This document shows positions 1 through 8,575 of a stretch of DNA of 64,000 nt, piece by piece. The first letter of the stretch is position 1. Each line of letters opens with the position of its first letter. Position numbers and translations under genes: made by a program. Origin of the DNA: Polyangia bacterium (GTDB taxonomy: Bacteria; Myxococcota_A; Polyangia; Polyangiales; Sandaracinaceae). Under the pieces are notes generated by a model, which was not told the origin of the DNA, did no database searches, and saw nothing but the letters and a program-made list of their open reading frames with translations. The DNA is taken from the NCBI GenBank assembly GCA_030426845.1, contig JAUHXR010000005.1, forward strand, positions 1-64,000, in the 5' to 3' direction.

Positions 1-152
1 GGGAGCTCGGGGGCAACGACCTGCGCAACATCGGGGTCGTGATCGGCGCGGTGATCGGCGGCGCCGCGATCTACCTCGGGGCGGCCAAGGCGCTCGGCTC
101 GCCCGACCTCGAGAGCCTCCTCGACGGGGTCCGCCGCCGCGTGCGGCGCTGA
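1..152 (+). CDS. C-terminal end of a membrane protein, probably MurJ-like lipid II flippase (5' end outside window)
   Basis: The reading frame is open from the window start and stops with TGA at 150-152, giving about 49 residues. It holds one hydrophobic segment rich in Gly, Ala, Val and Ile, then a basic tail ending RRRVRR. A final transmembrane helix followed by a short leucine/arginine tail is typical of the C-terminus of MurJ, which flips lipid II across the inner membrane during peptidoglycan synthesis. That identity is an inference from this pattern and from the envelope genes that follow; too little is present to exclude another polytopic protein. engB begins 23 nt downstream on the same strand. 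Confidence 0.45.
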   Translation, partial: ELGGNDLRNIGVVIGAVIGGAAIYLGAAKALGSPDLESLLDGVRRRVRR

Positions 153-175
153 GGGTTCCGAGCTAACAGTGGCTC

Positions 176-829
176 GTGGCCGCCGCTCCGCCGCCGAAGG
201 TCCTCGACGCGACGTTCCTCGCGAGCGCGACGCGCCAGGCCGCGCTGCCGCCGCCGTCGTTCGCCGAGATCGCCTTCGCGGGCCGGTCCAACGTCGGCAA
301 GTCGAGCCTCATCAACCGGCTCGTGAACCGGCGCAAGCTCGTGCGCACCAGCTCGACCCCCGGCTGCACGCGCGGGCTGTCGCTGTTCCGGGCGACGCTG
401 CGCTTCGGCGAGGACGACGCGATCATGGATCTCGTCGATCTCCCCGGGTACGGCTACGCCAAGCGGAGCAAGGTCGAGCGGCGCTCGTGGGGCCCGATGA
501 TCGAGGGCTTCCTCGAGGAGCGGGTGGGCCTGCGCGCGGTCGTGCTGATCATCGACATCCGGCGCGGGCCGGAGGACGACGACGGGCAGCTCCTCGAGTT
601 CCTCGACCACCTCGGCATCGCGTCGGTGCTCGTGGCGACCAAGCTCGACAAGCTCCCCGCCAACAAGCGCAAGCCCGCCCTCCACGCGCTGACCCCGCAG
701 CTCGGGCGCCGCGCGATCGGGTTCTCTTCGGTCACCGGCGAGGGCGTGGCCCCGCTGTGGCGCCGGCTCGCCAAGCTCGCGCACCTGCTGCCGGATCGAG
801 AAGCGCGCGGTCCGTCGGCCGACGCCTGA
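176..829 (+). CDS. engB: Ribosome biogenesis GTP-binding protein EngB/YihA/YsxC
   Basis: A small P-loop GTPase of 217 aa, close to the usual family length of about 200, which assists assembly of the large ribosomal subunit. All G motifs are readable: G1 GRSNVGKSS (residues 36-44), G3 DLPGYGYA (88-95) and G4 TKLDK (155-159), with a G5-like SSVTGEG near 184-190. The Thr-rich switch I region TSSTPGCTR lies between G1 and G3, as in EngB. The GTG at 176 is chosen because it puts the conserved core at the normal distance from the N-terminus; a GTG at 170 is in another frame. It lies 23 nt after the preceding membrane gene and ends 5 nt before the convergent gene at 835. Confidence 0.93.
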   Translation: MAAAPPPKVLDATFLASATRQAALPPPSFAEIAFAGRSNVGKSSLINRLVNRRKLVRTSSTPGCTRGLSLFRATLRFGEDDAIMDLVDLPGYGYAKRSKVERRSWGPMIEGFLEERVGLRAVVLIIDIRRGPEDDDGQLLEFLDHLGIASVLVATKLDKLPANKRKPALHALTPQLGRRAIGFSSVTGEGVAPLWRRLAKLAHLLPDREARGPSADA

Positions 830-834
830 CCCGC

Positions 835-1503
835 TCAGCGGTAGCGGTCGCGACCGGAGCCGTGCAGGTAGGCGCGGACGGTCTCGGGGACCCGGAGGAG
901 CCAGTCGTGCAGCTCGCCGCGCACGAGCCCACCGAGCACGCCGCCGCCGACGTCGGCCATCACGCCGTAGCTGATGAGCGAGCGCTCGTCCTCGTCTTCG
1001 AAGGGCGTCACGTTGAGGAAGCCCCACGCCGCGCGCAGATCGTTGGGGCGCTGGCGATCGAGCCGGAACGCGATGTCGCGGCGATCGTGGTCGTAGGTCA
1101 TCCGCAGGTGGTAGCTCGCGCGGACGAAGCCGACCGCGTGCCGGATGCGCACCACGCGGCTGCCCGGCGAGTGGGCGACCACGCGCGCCTCCTCGGTGGC
1201 GGGCAGCATGCGCGAGTAGCGGGCCGAGTCGGTGAGCGCGCGCCACGTGACCTCGGCCGGCTGATCGACGACCTGCCAGGCGCTGCCGCCGATCAGCTGG
1301 CGCTGGCCGCGGTGGCGAGAGACCCGGCGGGCGACGAGCTCGCCGGCCTCGAGCTGGCGGCGCTCGGCCGCGCTGAAGCCGTCGGGGCCGGTGGCGTCCT
1401 GCTGCGCGCTGACCGGGGTCAGCCACGCGCTCGTCGCGAGCAGCAGCGAGGCCGCGAGCGCGCCGAGGATGAGCCCTCGCGCCTTCGTGTCCCTCATCGC
1501 CAC
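835..1503 (-). CDS. Exported SRPBCC/START-like protein
   Basis: A 222-residue protein with an N-terminal signal peptide (basic start, Leu/Ala core, cleavage probably after VSAQ near residue 34). The rest has features of the START/polyketide-cyclase (SRPBCC) fold: a WQVVDQPAEVTWRALTD opening strand-helix, a central VVRIRHAVGFVRASYHLRM strand pair, and a C-terminal amphipathic helix (LHDWLLRVPETVRAYL). Such folds bind lipids or other hydrophobic ligands; the ligand here is unknown. The gene is downstream of mepA on the same strand with a 55-nt gap, so the two may be cotranscribed and act in the periplasm. It converges on engB with 5 nt between stops. Confidence 0.7.
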   Translation of the reverse strand: MAMRDTKARGLILGALAASLLLATSAWLTPVSAQQDATGPDGFSAAERRQLEAGELVARRVSRHRGQRQLIGGSAWQVVDQPAEVTWRALTDSARYSRMLPATEEARVVAHSPGSRVVRIRHAVGFVRASYHLRMTYDHDRRDIAFRLDRQRPNDLRAAWGFLNVTPFEDEDERSLISYGVMADVGGGVLGGLVRGELHDWLLRVPETVRAYLHGSGRDRYR

Positions 1504-1558
1504 CCCCGCATCATGTCACCAAGACCGACGGACCGCACGGCCCGCGCATTTCAGCGGC

Positions 1559-2362
1559 TCACCGGGGCGGGTCGCCGGGGTACCACGGATGGAACGGCGC
1601 GCGGTCCTCGCAGCGCGGCCGCTCGTGCGGGTTGCAGTAGATCCGCACGTGAAAGTGGTTGTCGTGCGGGTGGTGCGCGGGCTGGCTCATCACGCGGGCC
1701 GCGCGGGCGAGGACCCGGCCCGGCGCGCCGCGGCGACGCCCCTCCCGGAGGAGCCGGGCCGCGATGGCGCGTGACACGAAGATGTGCTGCACGCGCGCGT
1801 CACCATCGGCGACCAGCTTGCCGACGAGCTCCCAGTTGCGGGCGTCGTCGAAGCGGAGCATCCGGTTGGGCCCGCGCCCCTCGCCGTCGCGTCCGAACGA
1901 AGCGAAGGCGAAGGCGTCGAACGGCCGCTCGCGGGCGTCGGTCATGTAGAAGCCGAGGTCGACGTCCCGGCCGCTCTGGTGCGAGCGGTGACCGTCGAGG
2001 CGGCCGCCGCTCCGCCCCGACATCTCGCCCACCGAGAGGCGCGCGCCGGGCAGGCGGCGCGAGACCCGGGCCGCCGCTCGCTCGACGAGCTGCACGAGCT
2101 GCCAGGTGCCGTAGCGGCTGCCGCGCTCCGCGTACTCTCCCACGAAGCGGATGTCGTCCGACTCGCGCAGCTCGGCCGCGTTCTCGAGGCGACCACGCCA
2201 CGGGAGGCCGATCGAGCGCGAGCGCGGGGCGCGGCGGCGGGCCTGGCGACCGGCCCGATCGCGACCGCTGCAGGCCCGGGCGGGCGCGCCGGGCGAGGCC
2301 GAGGCGACCGGCGCGAGGGTGAGCGCGCTGAGCGCGAGCAGGACCGCGGAGAGTCGGCGCAT
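1559..2362 (-). CDS. mepA: Penicillin-insensitive murein endopeptidase, M74 family
   Basis: A zinc peptidase that cleaves D-alanyl-meso-DAP cross-links in peptidoglycan; periplasmic. The start is the ATG at 2362, preceded by a purine-rich GGAGAGG and followed by a signal peptide (MRRLSAVLLALSALTLAPVA). The mature protein carries the LAS-type signature HRSHQSGRDVDLG (residues 125-137). His128 and Asp135 have the seven-residue spacing of the E. coli MepA zinc ligands H113/D120. The C-terminal HDNHFHVRI (233-241) supplies the third ligand and catalytic His. The 267 aa length fits the family. It diverges from a second peptidoglycan peptidase at 2571, and the 208-nt gap holds several palindromes. 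Confidence 0.9.
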   Translation of the reverse strand: MRRLSAVLLALSALTLAPVASASPGAPARACSGRDRAGRQARRRAPRSRSIGLPWRGRLENAAELRESDDIRFVGEYAERGSRYGTWQLVQLVERAAARVSRRLPGARLSVGEMSGRSGGRLDGHRSHQSGRDVDLGFYMTDARERPFDAFAFASFGRDGEGRGPNRMLRFDDARNWELVGKLVADGDARVQHIFVSRAIAARLLREGRRRGAPGRVLARAARVMSQPAHHPHDNHFHVRIYCNPHERPRCEDRAPFHPWYPGDPPR

Positions 2363-2462
2363 GGCCCCCACCTCTCCGGAACCGGCCGAGGAACGCAAGA
2401 AATCGGCCCCTTCGGCCGCCGCGATCGCGAGTCCGCACCTGTCCTGAGTCTGGACAGCCGCC

Positions 2463-2476
2463 CGCCCGATCGGGCG
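2463..2476. promoter_or_regulatory. 14-bp perfect palindrome in the mepA / VanY-like divergent promoter region
   Basis: CGCCCGATCGGGCG is a perfect inverted repeat midway between two divergent peptidoglycan peptidase genes. A dimeric regulator site is plausible; no regulator is identified, and GC-rich palindromes also occur by chance at this base composition. Confidence 0.35.
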
Positions 2477-2514
2477 CCCCACGCCGCGGGGTGAACGCCG
2501 CACGGGCTAGCCGG

Positions 2515-2538
2515 ACAGCGCTGTACAGAGTGTGCACA
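2515..2538. promoter_or_regulatory. Cluster of three short palindromes upstream of the VanY-like gene
   Basis: ACAGCGCTGT (2515-2524), CTGTACAG (2521-2528, sharing four bases with the first) and TGTGCACA (2531-2538) lie 33-56 nt before the ATG at 2571, close to where the promoter should be. They could be operator half-sites; this is positional inference only. Confidence 0.35.
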
Positions 2539-2570
2539 GTCCTTGCTCAGACCCCGGGGTGGAGGTCCTC

Positions 2571-3860
<1,290 letters not shown>

Positions 3861-3897
3861 AGCGGCGCCTGAAGAGGCGCGGCACCTGACACGCGAA

Positions 3898-3924
3898 CGC
3901 CCGACCCTCTCGGAGGGCCGGGCG
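3898..3924. terminator. Bidirectional hairpin terminator
   Basis: CGCCCG (3898-3903) pairs with CGGGCG (3919-3924), and after one mismatch CCCTC (3905-3909) pairs with GAGGG (3913-3917) around a 3-nt loop. It lies between the convergent VanY-like and OmpA-like genes. No strong T tract follows on either strand. Confidence 0.6.
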
Positions 3925-3945
3925 TCCAGTGCGATCGGCGCGAGC

Positions 3946-4461
3946 TCACTCCGCGACGATGATGAACTCCACCCGGCGGTTGCGCGCGTGGCACTCGTCG
4001 GTGTCCTCCTCACAGAGCGGCTCGGTCTCGCCGGCGCCCGCGTGATCGAGCGTCGCGGTCACGCCGCGCTCCTGGAGGGCCGCCGCCACCGCCGCCGCGC
4101 GACGCTCGGACAGGTCCTGGTTGTGGTCGTGGCCACCCGCCGCGTCGGTGTGGCCGACGATGCGGAGGTGGGCGATGTCACCGCTGTGCTGCGAGAGGAG
4201 CAGCGCGATGTGGTCGAGCAGCTCGCCGCTGTCGCCCAGGATGACGTCGCTGTCCGACTCGAAGTTGATGTGACGGTCGATCACGATGTGGTCACCCTCG
4301 ATGTGGACGTCTTCGGGGTCCTCCGCCTCGACCACCGGCTCCGGCTCCGGATCGTCCTGGACGGCGACGGGGGTGGTGTCGGTCTCGGTCTCGGCGGCGG
4401 CGCCACCGCACGCGGCGAGGGCGAGGCCGAGGAGGATCATCAAGCTACGGGCAATCTTCAT
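3946..4461 (-). CDS. OmpA-family peptidoglycan-associated lipoprotein
   Basis: 171 aa with a clear lipoprotein signal peptide (lipobox LAAC, Cys18). A strong ribosome site, AAAGGAGA, stands upstream of the ATG. An acidic, Pro/Glu-rich linker leads to a C-terminal OmpA domain (from about residue 58). This contains HINFESDSDVI, LRIVGHTDAAG, the QDLSERRAAAV motif and NRRVEF, the classic peptidoglycan (DAP)-binding signature. It should tether the outer membrane to the wall, much like Pal. A pair of cysteines (CEEDTDEC) sits near the ligand loop. It is not next to tol genes, so calling it Pal would go too far. It converges on the VanY-like gene, with a hairpin between them. Confidence 0.88.
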   Translation of the reverse strand: MKIARSLMILLGLALAACGGAAAETETDTTPVAVQDDPEPEPVVEAEDPEDVHIEGDHIVIDRHINFESDSDVILGDSGELLDHIALLLSQHSGDIAHLRIVGHTDAAGGHDHNQDLSERRAAAVAAALQERGVTATLDHAGAGETEPLCEEDTDECHARNRRVEFIIVAE

Positions 4462-4529
4462 GGGGGTATCTCCTTTTGCGAGCCGCTCATTGCAGCTCCC
4501 GGCGCGGGAGGCAAGCGCCCCAGGTGGGC

Positions 4530-4564
4530 GCGGCGGCGCGGACCGCGACGATCCGCGCCGCCGC
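4530..4564 (-). terminator. 13-bp perfect hairpin downstream of the MATE gene
   Basis: The arms at 4530-4542 and 4552-4564 are perfectly complementary over 13 bp, with a 9-nt loop. The structure begins 6 nt past the MATE stop (minus strand). It lacks a U tract, so it may be a non-canonical terminator or an mRNA 3' stabiliser. Confidence 0.6.
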
Positions 4565-4569
4565 TCGAT

Positions 4570-5922
4570 TCACGCGATCGCGAGCTGAGCCCGGGCGCGG
4601 CGGGCGTGGCCGAGCCAGCCGAGCCGCTCGAGGCGCCACCAGAAGGCGATCGCGGCCAGCGTGATCTCCACGCTCAGCCCGATCCACCCGCCGAGCGCGC
4701 CGAGCCCCGCGACGTGGCCGAGGAGCCACGCGGTCGGCGGCGTGCAGACCCAGGCCACGAGGATCCCCATGACGGCCGGGAACTTCACGTCGCCCACCCC
4801 GCGGAGCACGCCCCGCCCGGTGATCGCCGCGCCGTCCGCGATCTGGAAGAGCGCGGCCACCCGCAGGAGGGACACCGTGGTGGCGTAGAGCTCCGGCTCG
4901 TCGGTGAACGCGCTCGCGATGAGCCCGCCGCCGACCACCAGCGCCAGCGTGCAGAGCCCCGTGTAGGCCACCGCACCCCAGAGCGCGTAGCGGGCCACCC
5001 GCCGGACCAGCCGCAGCCGCCCCGCTCCCACCGCCTGGCCCGCGAGCATGCCCCCCGCCTCCGCGAGGGCCACCGTGGGCAGGAAGGAGAAGTGGAGCAC
5101 CTGCAGCGCGATCTGATGCGCCGCGAGCTGCACGTCGCCCATCGCCGCGATGATCGCGGTGAGCATCGCGAACGACCCCAGCTCGAGCTGGAACTGCACC
5201 CCGGTGGGCCACCCGACCCGCCAGAGCTCGGCGACCTGCGCGCGCGTGGGCCACGCGAGGCCGAGATCACGACGCCCGAGGGCGAAGAGGATCGTCAGCT
5301 CGATCGTCTGCGCCACGACCGTGGACGCCGCGGCCCCCGCGACGCCCCACTCGAGGCCAATGATCAGCGTCGCATCGAGCGCGATGTTGACGACGTTGGC
5401 GACGAGCGAGGCCACCATCGGCGAGCGGGTGTCGGAGAGGCCGTAGCGATGCTCGCGCAGGAGCACGTACCCCATCCCGATCGGAGCCGCGAGGATGCGG
5501 ATCGAGAGGTACACGGCCCCCGCCTCGGCCGAGGCGGCCGAGTCCGCGACCCGGTGGAGCTGCGAGGCCACCACCAGACCCAGACCCAGCGAGCCGAGGC
5601 CGAACACCACCGCGAGGCCGAGGCCCGCGGTGAGCCAGGTGCGCGCCAGCTCGCGCCGGCCCGCGCCGAGGGCCTGGCTGGTCAGCACCTTCACCCCCCG
5701 CAGCGCGCCGAAGCCGAAGCAGAGGACGAAGAAGGCGGAGACCCCGCCGAGGCCGACGCCCGCGAGGGCGGGCGCGCCGAGCCGGCCGACGAACAGCGTG
5801 TCGACCAGGGTCATGACGCCGTAGCTCAGCATCGAGACCGCGATCGGCCAGGCGGCGCGGACCAGCTCGGGGAAGGGCTTGTGTCTCCAGGGTAAGGGCT
5901 CGGATTCGGTTCGAGAGGACAC
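4570..5922 (-). CDS. MATE family multidrug / cation-coupled efflux transporter
   Basis: A 450-residue polytopic inner-membrane protein with the two-fold repeat of about six helices each that defines MATE exporters. Characteristic segments are the N-terminal AAWPIAVSMLSYGVMTLVDTLFVGRLG, the LTSQALGAG loop, and in the second half AAHQIALQVLHFSFLPTVALAEAGGMLAGQAVGAG. It uses a Na+ or H+ gradient to export drugs or metabolites; the substrate cannot be read from sequence. The GTG at 5922 has a GGAG ribosome site 6 nt upstream. The leader contains a hairpin and an intrinsic terminator about 35 nt before the start codon, suggesting attenuation control. A long hairpin follows the stop. Confidence 0.9.
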   Translation of the reverse strand: MSSRTESEPLPWRHKPFPELVRAAWPIAVSMLSYGVMTLVDTLFVGRLGAPALAGVGLGGVSAFFVLCFGFGALRGVKVLTSQALGAGRRELARTWLTAGLGLAVVFGLGSLGLGLVVASQLHRVADSAASAEAGAVYLSIRILAAPIGMGYVLLREHRYGLSDTRSPMVASLVANVVNIALDATLIIGLEWGVAGAAASTVVAQTIELTILFALGRRDLGLAWPTRAQVAELWRVGWPTGVQFQLELGSFAMLTAIIAAMGDVQLAAHQIALQVLHFSFLPTVALAEAGGMLAGQAVGAGRLRLVRRVARYALWGAVAYTGLCTLALVVGGGLIASAFTDEPELYATTVSLLRVAALFQIADGAAITGRGVLRGVGDVKFPAVMGILVAWVCTPPTAWLLGHVAGLGALGGWIGLSVEITLAAIAFWWRLERLGWLGHARRARAQLAIA

Positions 5923-5956
5923 GGGAGGCTCCAGGGCGACGGGGAAGCGAAGGACG

Positions 5957-5996
5957 GAAAACGAGAAAAGGCCGCGGGCGAGATGCCGGCGGCCTT
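5957..5996 (-). terminator. Intrinsic terminator in the leader of the MATE gene (possible attenuator)
   Basis: On the minus strand AAGGCCGC (5996-5989) pairs with GCGGCCTT (5975-5968) around a 13-nt loop, followed by a T-rich tail TTCTCGTTTT (5967-5958). This is the only hairpin in the window with a real U tract. It sits about 35 nt before the MATE start, on the same strand, so it either ends the small upstream transcript or acts as an attenuator. Confidence 0.72.
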
Positions 5997-6005
5997 CGAA
6001 GCACG

Positions 6006-6045
6006 TGGAGAGCTGGACGAATCAGATCGTCAACAGAGCTCTCCA
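6006..6045 (-). ncRNA. Candidate structured leader RNA: 9-bp stem just upstream of the terminator
   Basis: TGGAGAGCT (6045-6037 on the minus strand) is perfectly complementary to AGCTCTCCA (6014-6006) across a 22-nt loop, and the terminator hairpin starts 9 nt further downstream. A stem in this position resembles the aptamer or anti-anti-terminator part of a cis-regulatory RNA. I do not recognise a known riboswitch class. Confidence 0.4.
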
Positions 6046-6281
6046 GGTCGAAGGACCGCAGCGGGGCGATCGGCGTCAGGTCGGTCGGCGTCGACGATCA
6101 GCCCGAGGACGACGCCGCCGTACGGGAAGCCGACGTGACCCGAGTTGCCCGTGCGCGGCCAAGTGGTGCTCGAACAAGCCGTGCTCGAACAAGCCATGCT
6201 CGAACAGGCCATGCGCCGACGCGCGGCGAGCGCGTTCCAGGTGGCCGTCGTCGGCCGGGCGATGGTGGTCGGGCGATTCAT
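6030..6281 (-). CDS. Small hypothetical ORF, possibly a leader peptide for the MATE gene
   Basis: 83 codons starting at the ATG at 6281 with a weak AAGG upstream. The first half includes an imperfect repeat, three copies of about five residues around A-C-S-S/T, encoded by 15-bp DNA repeats. The second half reads like ordinary coding sequence (GHVGFPYGGVVLGLIVDADRP). It uses TGT cysteine codons four times, unusual at this GC content. Its stop lies inside the loop of the 9-bp stem at 6006-6045, just ahead of the terminator, the geometry of a translated leader. No homologue is recognised, and it may not be translated at all. Confidence 0.3.
   Translation of the reverse strand: MNRPTTIARPTTATWNALAARRRMACSSMACSSTACSSTTWPRTGNSGHVGFPYGGVVLGLIVDADRPDADRPAAVLRPGELC
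6166..6210. repeat. Three tandem 15-bp repeats
   Basis: Three back-to-back copies of RTGCTCGAACARGCC (6166-6180, 6181-6195, 6196-6210), the last with two substitutions. They lie inside the small ORF 6030-6281, in the 460-nt stretch between the YkgJ and MATE genes. They may be a coding repeat or tandem protein-binding sites. Confidence 0.85.
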
Positions 6282-6382
6282 AGGCCTTGCCTCGGTCTCT
6301 TGCGCTTGCCCGATGCAGGCAGGCGGGTCAAGCGAGAACGTCTCTCAGCGTCGAGCGCGCTCGAGGGCACGCGCCGCGGCGG

Positions 6383-6724
6383 TCAAGCGGGGTCGATCCC
6401 GAAGTCGCGCCGGAACTCGCGGCACTGGGGCGAGCCGCGCTCGAACTCGCGGCAGGTCGTCCCGCGGATGGGGTAGATGCGGCAGGCGTTGTCGCTCTCG
6501 GGCGTGCCGAGGTGCACGCAGGCGCCGTCCGGCCGCGTCGCGAAGGCCTGCTCCCCGAAGTGGCCGGGCTGAAGCTGTCGCGTGAGGTCCTCGCGGCCGA
6601 TCCTCCGCCAGTAGACGAGGTCGTCGGCGGGGACGAGGATTCGCCCATCGTGGCCCGTCCGGCAGCACGCCCCGCAGGTCAGGCAGTCGAGGTCGTCGGA
6701 GGGGTCTTCGGAGAGCGAGGTCAT
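6383..6724 (-). CDS. YkgJ-family cysteine cluster protein
   Basis: 113 aa with the family's metal-binding pattern: an N-terminal CLTCGACC (CxxCxxCC), then isolated cysteines in ACVHL, NACRIYP, TTCREF and SPQCREF. The arrangement CxxCxxCC...C...CxxYxxRP/T...C matches UPF0153/YkgJ proteins, thought to bind Zn or an Fe-S cluster. Their cellular role is poorly defined. The ATG at 6724 (MTSLSED) is preferred; an in-frame ATG at 6739 would add five residues. Neither has an obvious ribosome site. It diverges from the zinc-ribbon/TPR gene at 6775. Confidence 0.85.
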   Translation of the reverse strand: MTSLSEDPSDDLDCLTCGACCRTGHDGRILVPADDLVYWRRIGREDLTRQLQPGHFGEQAFATRPDGACVHLGTPESDNACRIYPIRGTTCREFERGSPQCREFRRDFGIDPA

Positions 6725-6774
6725 CGTCGCGGCTTGCAAGGGCGGGCGGGAGGTCTTAGCCCCCTCGGGAACCG

Positions 6775-8535
6775 ATGACCAAGTACCTCTGCGTCCACTG
6801 CGACAAGACCTTCACTCATGAGGGCAGCAAGAAGCCCCGCTGCCCCGAGTGCATGCGGGTCAACGGCCTGGAGGAGGTCGCCGCCCGCAAGGCCGAGGCG
6901 GAGCGCCAGCGCCCGCCCTGGATGATGTGGGCGATCGCCGGCGGGGTCCTCGCCGCCGCGGGCGTCGGCTACGCGATCTGGGCCGACGGGACGCCGGACA
7001 CGGTGGAGGGGGACGCGCCCCTCGCCCCGCTGGACCAGGCGGCGGTGGTCGGGCACCTCCGTCACGAGGGGGTCCAGGCGCGCCAGCTCGAGAGCATGCT
7101 CGTGCCGACCGACGAGATCGAGACCTGGGCCGAAGGCGCCGCGCGCTCCGGCTCGGCGACCGAGAAGGCGGCGGCGATCCTGACCGCGATCCGCGAGCGG
7201 GCGTCGGAGGGGGCGTTCGTGCGGTGGTCGTTCGGGATCCCGCGGGAGACGCCGCCGGCGACCCCGACCCAGGTGCTCGCGTGGATGGAGGAGGACGGCG
7301 GCCGCCACCACCTCTACCCGCTGGAGGTCGCCTCGCTGATGGCGGTGGCGCTCCGCGCCGTCGACGTCCCCGCGATGGTCGCCGAGGCGATCGCGTTCGA
7401 GGGCGAGCGCCGCCCGCCCGATCCGTCGGGCCAGCTCGGCTACTACGTGGTCGCGGTCTACCCGGGCGAGGCCGGGGTCGGCGATCCGACCTATTTCGAC
7501 CCCTACGAGGGGCGCGAGGTGCAGCCGAGCGAGACGCGGGTCCTCACCGACCCCGAGGCGATCGGCGCGGCGCTCGCGACGCGGGCCCTCCACCTGCTCA
7601 GCCGCGAGTCGGACCCGGAGCGCGCGGTCGAGGCGTCGAGCCAGTCGATCCGCCTCGACGGGAGCTCGCCGTCGAACCGAGCGGTGCGCGGGGCGATCCT
7701 GCTCGCGGCCGGCCAGACCAACGAGGGGCTCGACGAGCTCTCGAGCGCCAAGCAGCTCCGGCCGGACGCGCCGCGCCGCAACTTGCTCGCCAGCGTCCAC
7801 CTCGCGCAGCGCGATCTCGACTCGGCCTCCCGCGAGCTGTCGGCCGCGCTCGAGCAGTACCCGGACTTCGCGCCCGGGCGCGCGACCCTCGCCGCGGTTC
7901 ACCTCACGCGGCAGGAGACCGATCTGGCGCGGAGCGAGCTCGAGGAGGCGGAGCGCATCGACCCCGACCTCCACCTCCTGCCCCAGCTCTGGGCGCAGTT
8001 CTACGCGTCGACCGGCGACATGGTGCGCGCGGTCCAGCGGGCGCAGCAGGCGGTCGAGCGCAACGGGGACATCCAGACGCGGCTGATGGCCGCGCGCATC
8101 TACCGGTCGGCCGCGCGCTACGACATGATGCGCCGCGAGGCCCACGCGGTGCTCGACCGCACTCCGGCCAACCGCCAGACGGAGACGCGGGAGCTCATCC
8201 GCCAGCTCCTCGGCCCGACGGCGCTCGAGCCGATCGAGGACGAGCCGGTCGCGGCGGCGGGCGACGACGACGACTGGGGCGACGAGGGCGGCGAGGACGA
8301 CGGAGAGCTCGGCCTCGGCGACCCGGACTCGCTGCAGCTCGACTCGGATCTGCTCGGCACGGGCGGCGGCGGCGGCGGCGGCGGACCGAGCCTCCTCGGG
8401 GACGACGAGCGGCTCGGAGGCGGGCTCGGCGGCGACGGGCTCGGCGGCGGGCTCGGCGGCGGCGGCATGGGCGGCGGCGGGCTCCAGCTCGGCGGCGGCG
8501 GCGGCGGCGGGCCGCGCCTGAACCTGGGCGAGTGA
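6775..8535 (+). CDS. Membrane-anchored zinc-ribbon / transglutaminase-like / TPR protein with Gly-rich tail
   Basis: 586 aa in a modular order. An N-terminal zinc ribbon (CVHC at 6-9, CPEC at 23-26) comes first, then a basic linker and one transmembrane helix (about 49-68, WMMWAIAGGVLAAAGVGYAI). A domain at about 80-260 resembles SirB1/transglutaminase-like folds (LYPLEVASLMAVALRAVDVPAM, GDPTYFDPYEG), but I see no catalytic cysteine. TPR-like helical pairs follow (about 270-470), then an acidic and very Gly-rich, low-complexity tail. The function is unknown; the topology puts the zinc ribbon in the cytoplasm and the TPR region outside. It is followed 40 nt later by another single-pass protein with a Gly/Pro-rich N-terminus, likely in the same operon. 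Confidence 0.75.
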   Translation: MTKYLCVHCDKTFTHEGSKKPRCPECMRVNGLEEVAARKAEAERQRPPWMMWAIAGGVLAAAGVGYAIWADGTPDTVEGDAPLAPLDQAAVVGHLRHEGVQARQLESMLVPTDEIETWAEGAARSGSATEKAAAILTAIRERASEGAFVRWSFGIPRETPPATPTQVLAWMEEDGGRHHLYPLEVASLMAVALRAVDVPAMVAEAIAFEGERRPPDPSGQLGYYVVAVYPGEAGVGDPTYFDPYEGREVQPSETRVLTDPEAIGAALATRALHLLSRESDPERAVEASSQSIRLDGSSPSNRAVRGAILLAAGQTNEGLDELSSAKQLRPDAPRRNLLASVHLAQRDLDSASRELSAALEQYPDFAPGRATLAAVHLTRQETDLARSELEEAERIDPDLHLLPQLWAQFYASTGDMVRAVQRAQQAVERNGDIQTRLMAARIYRSAARYDMMRREAHAVLDRTPANRQTETRELIRQLLGPTALEPIEDEPVAAAGDDDDWGDEGGEDDGELGLGDPDSLQLDSDLLGTGGGGGGGGPSLLGDDERLGGGLGGDGLGGGLGGGGMGGGGLQLGGGGGGGPRLNLGE

Positions 8536-8575
8536 CGCCCCGCTTGGTGGTACATTCGCGCGTCTTGGAGGCGCG

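Noticed and set aside
6166-6210. Tandem 15-bp repeats as a CRISPR array
   Set aside because: Repeats are contiguous with no spacers and only three copies, and no cas gene is near.
8300-8535. GGC-rich tract as a non-coding simple repeat
   Set aside because: It stays in frame as the Gly-rich tail of the TPR protein and ends at a normal stop before a ribosome site for the next gene.
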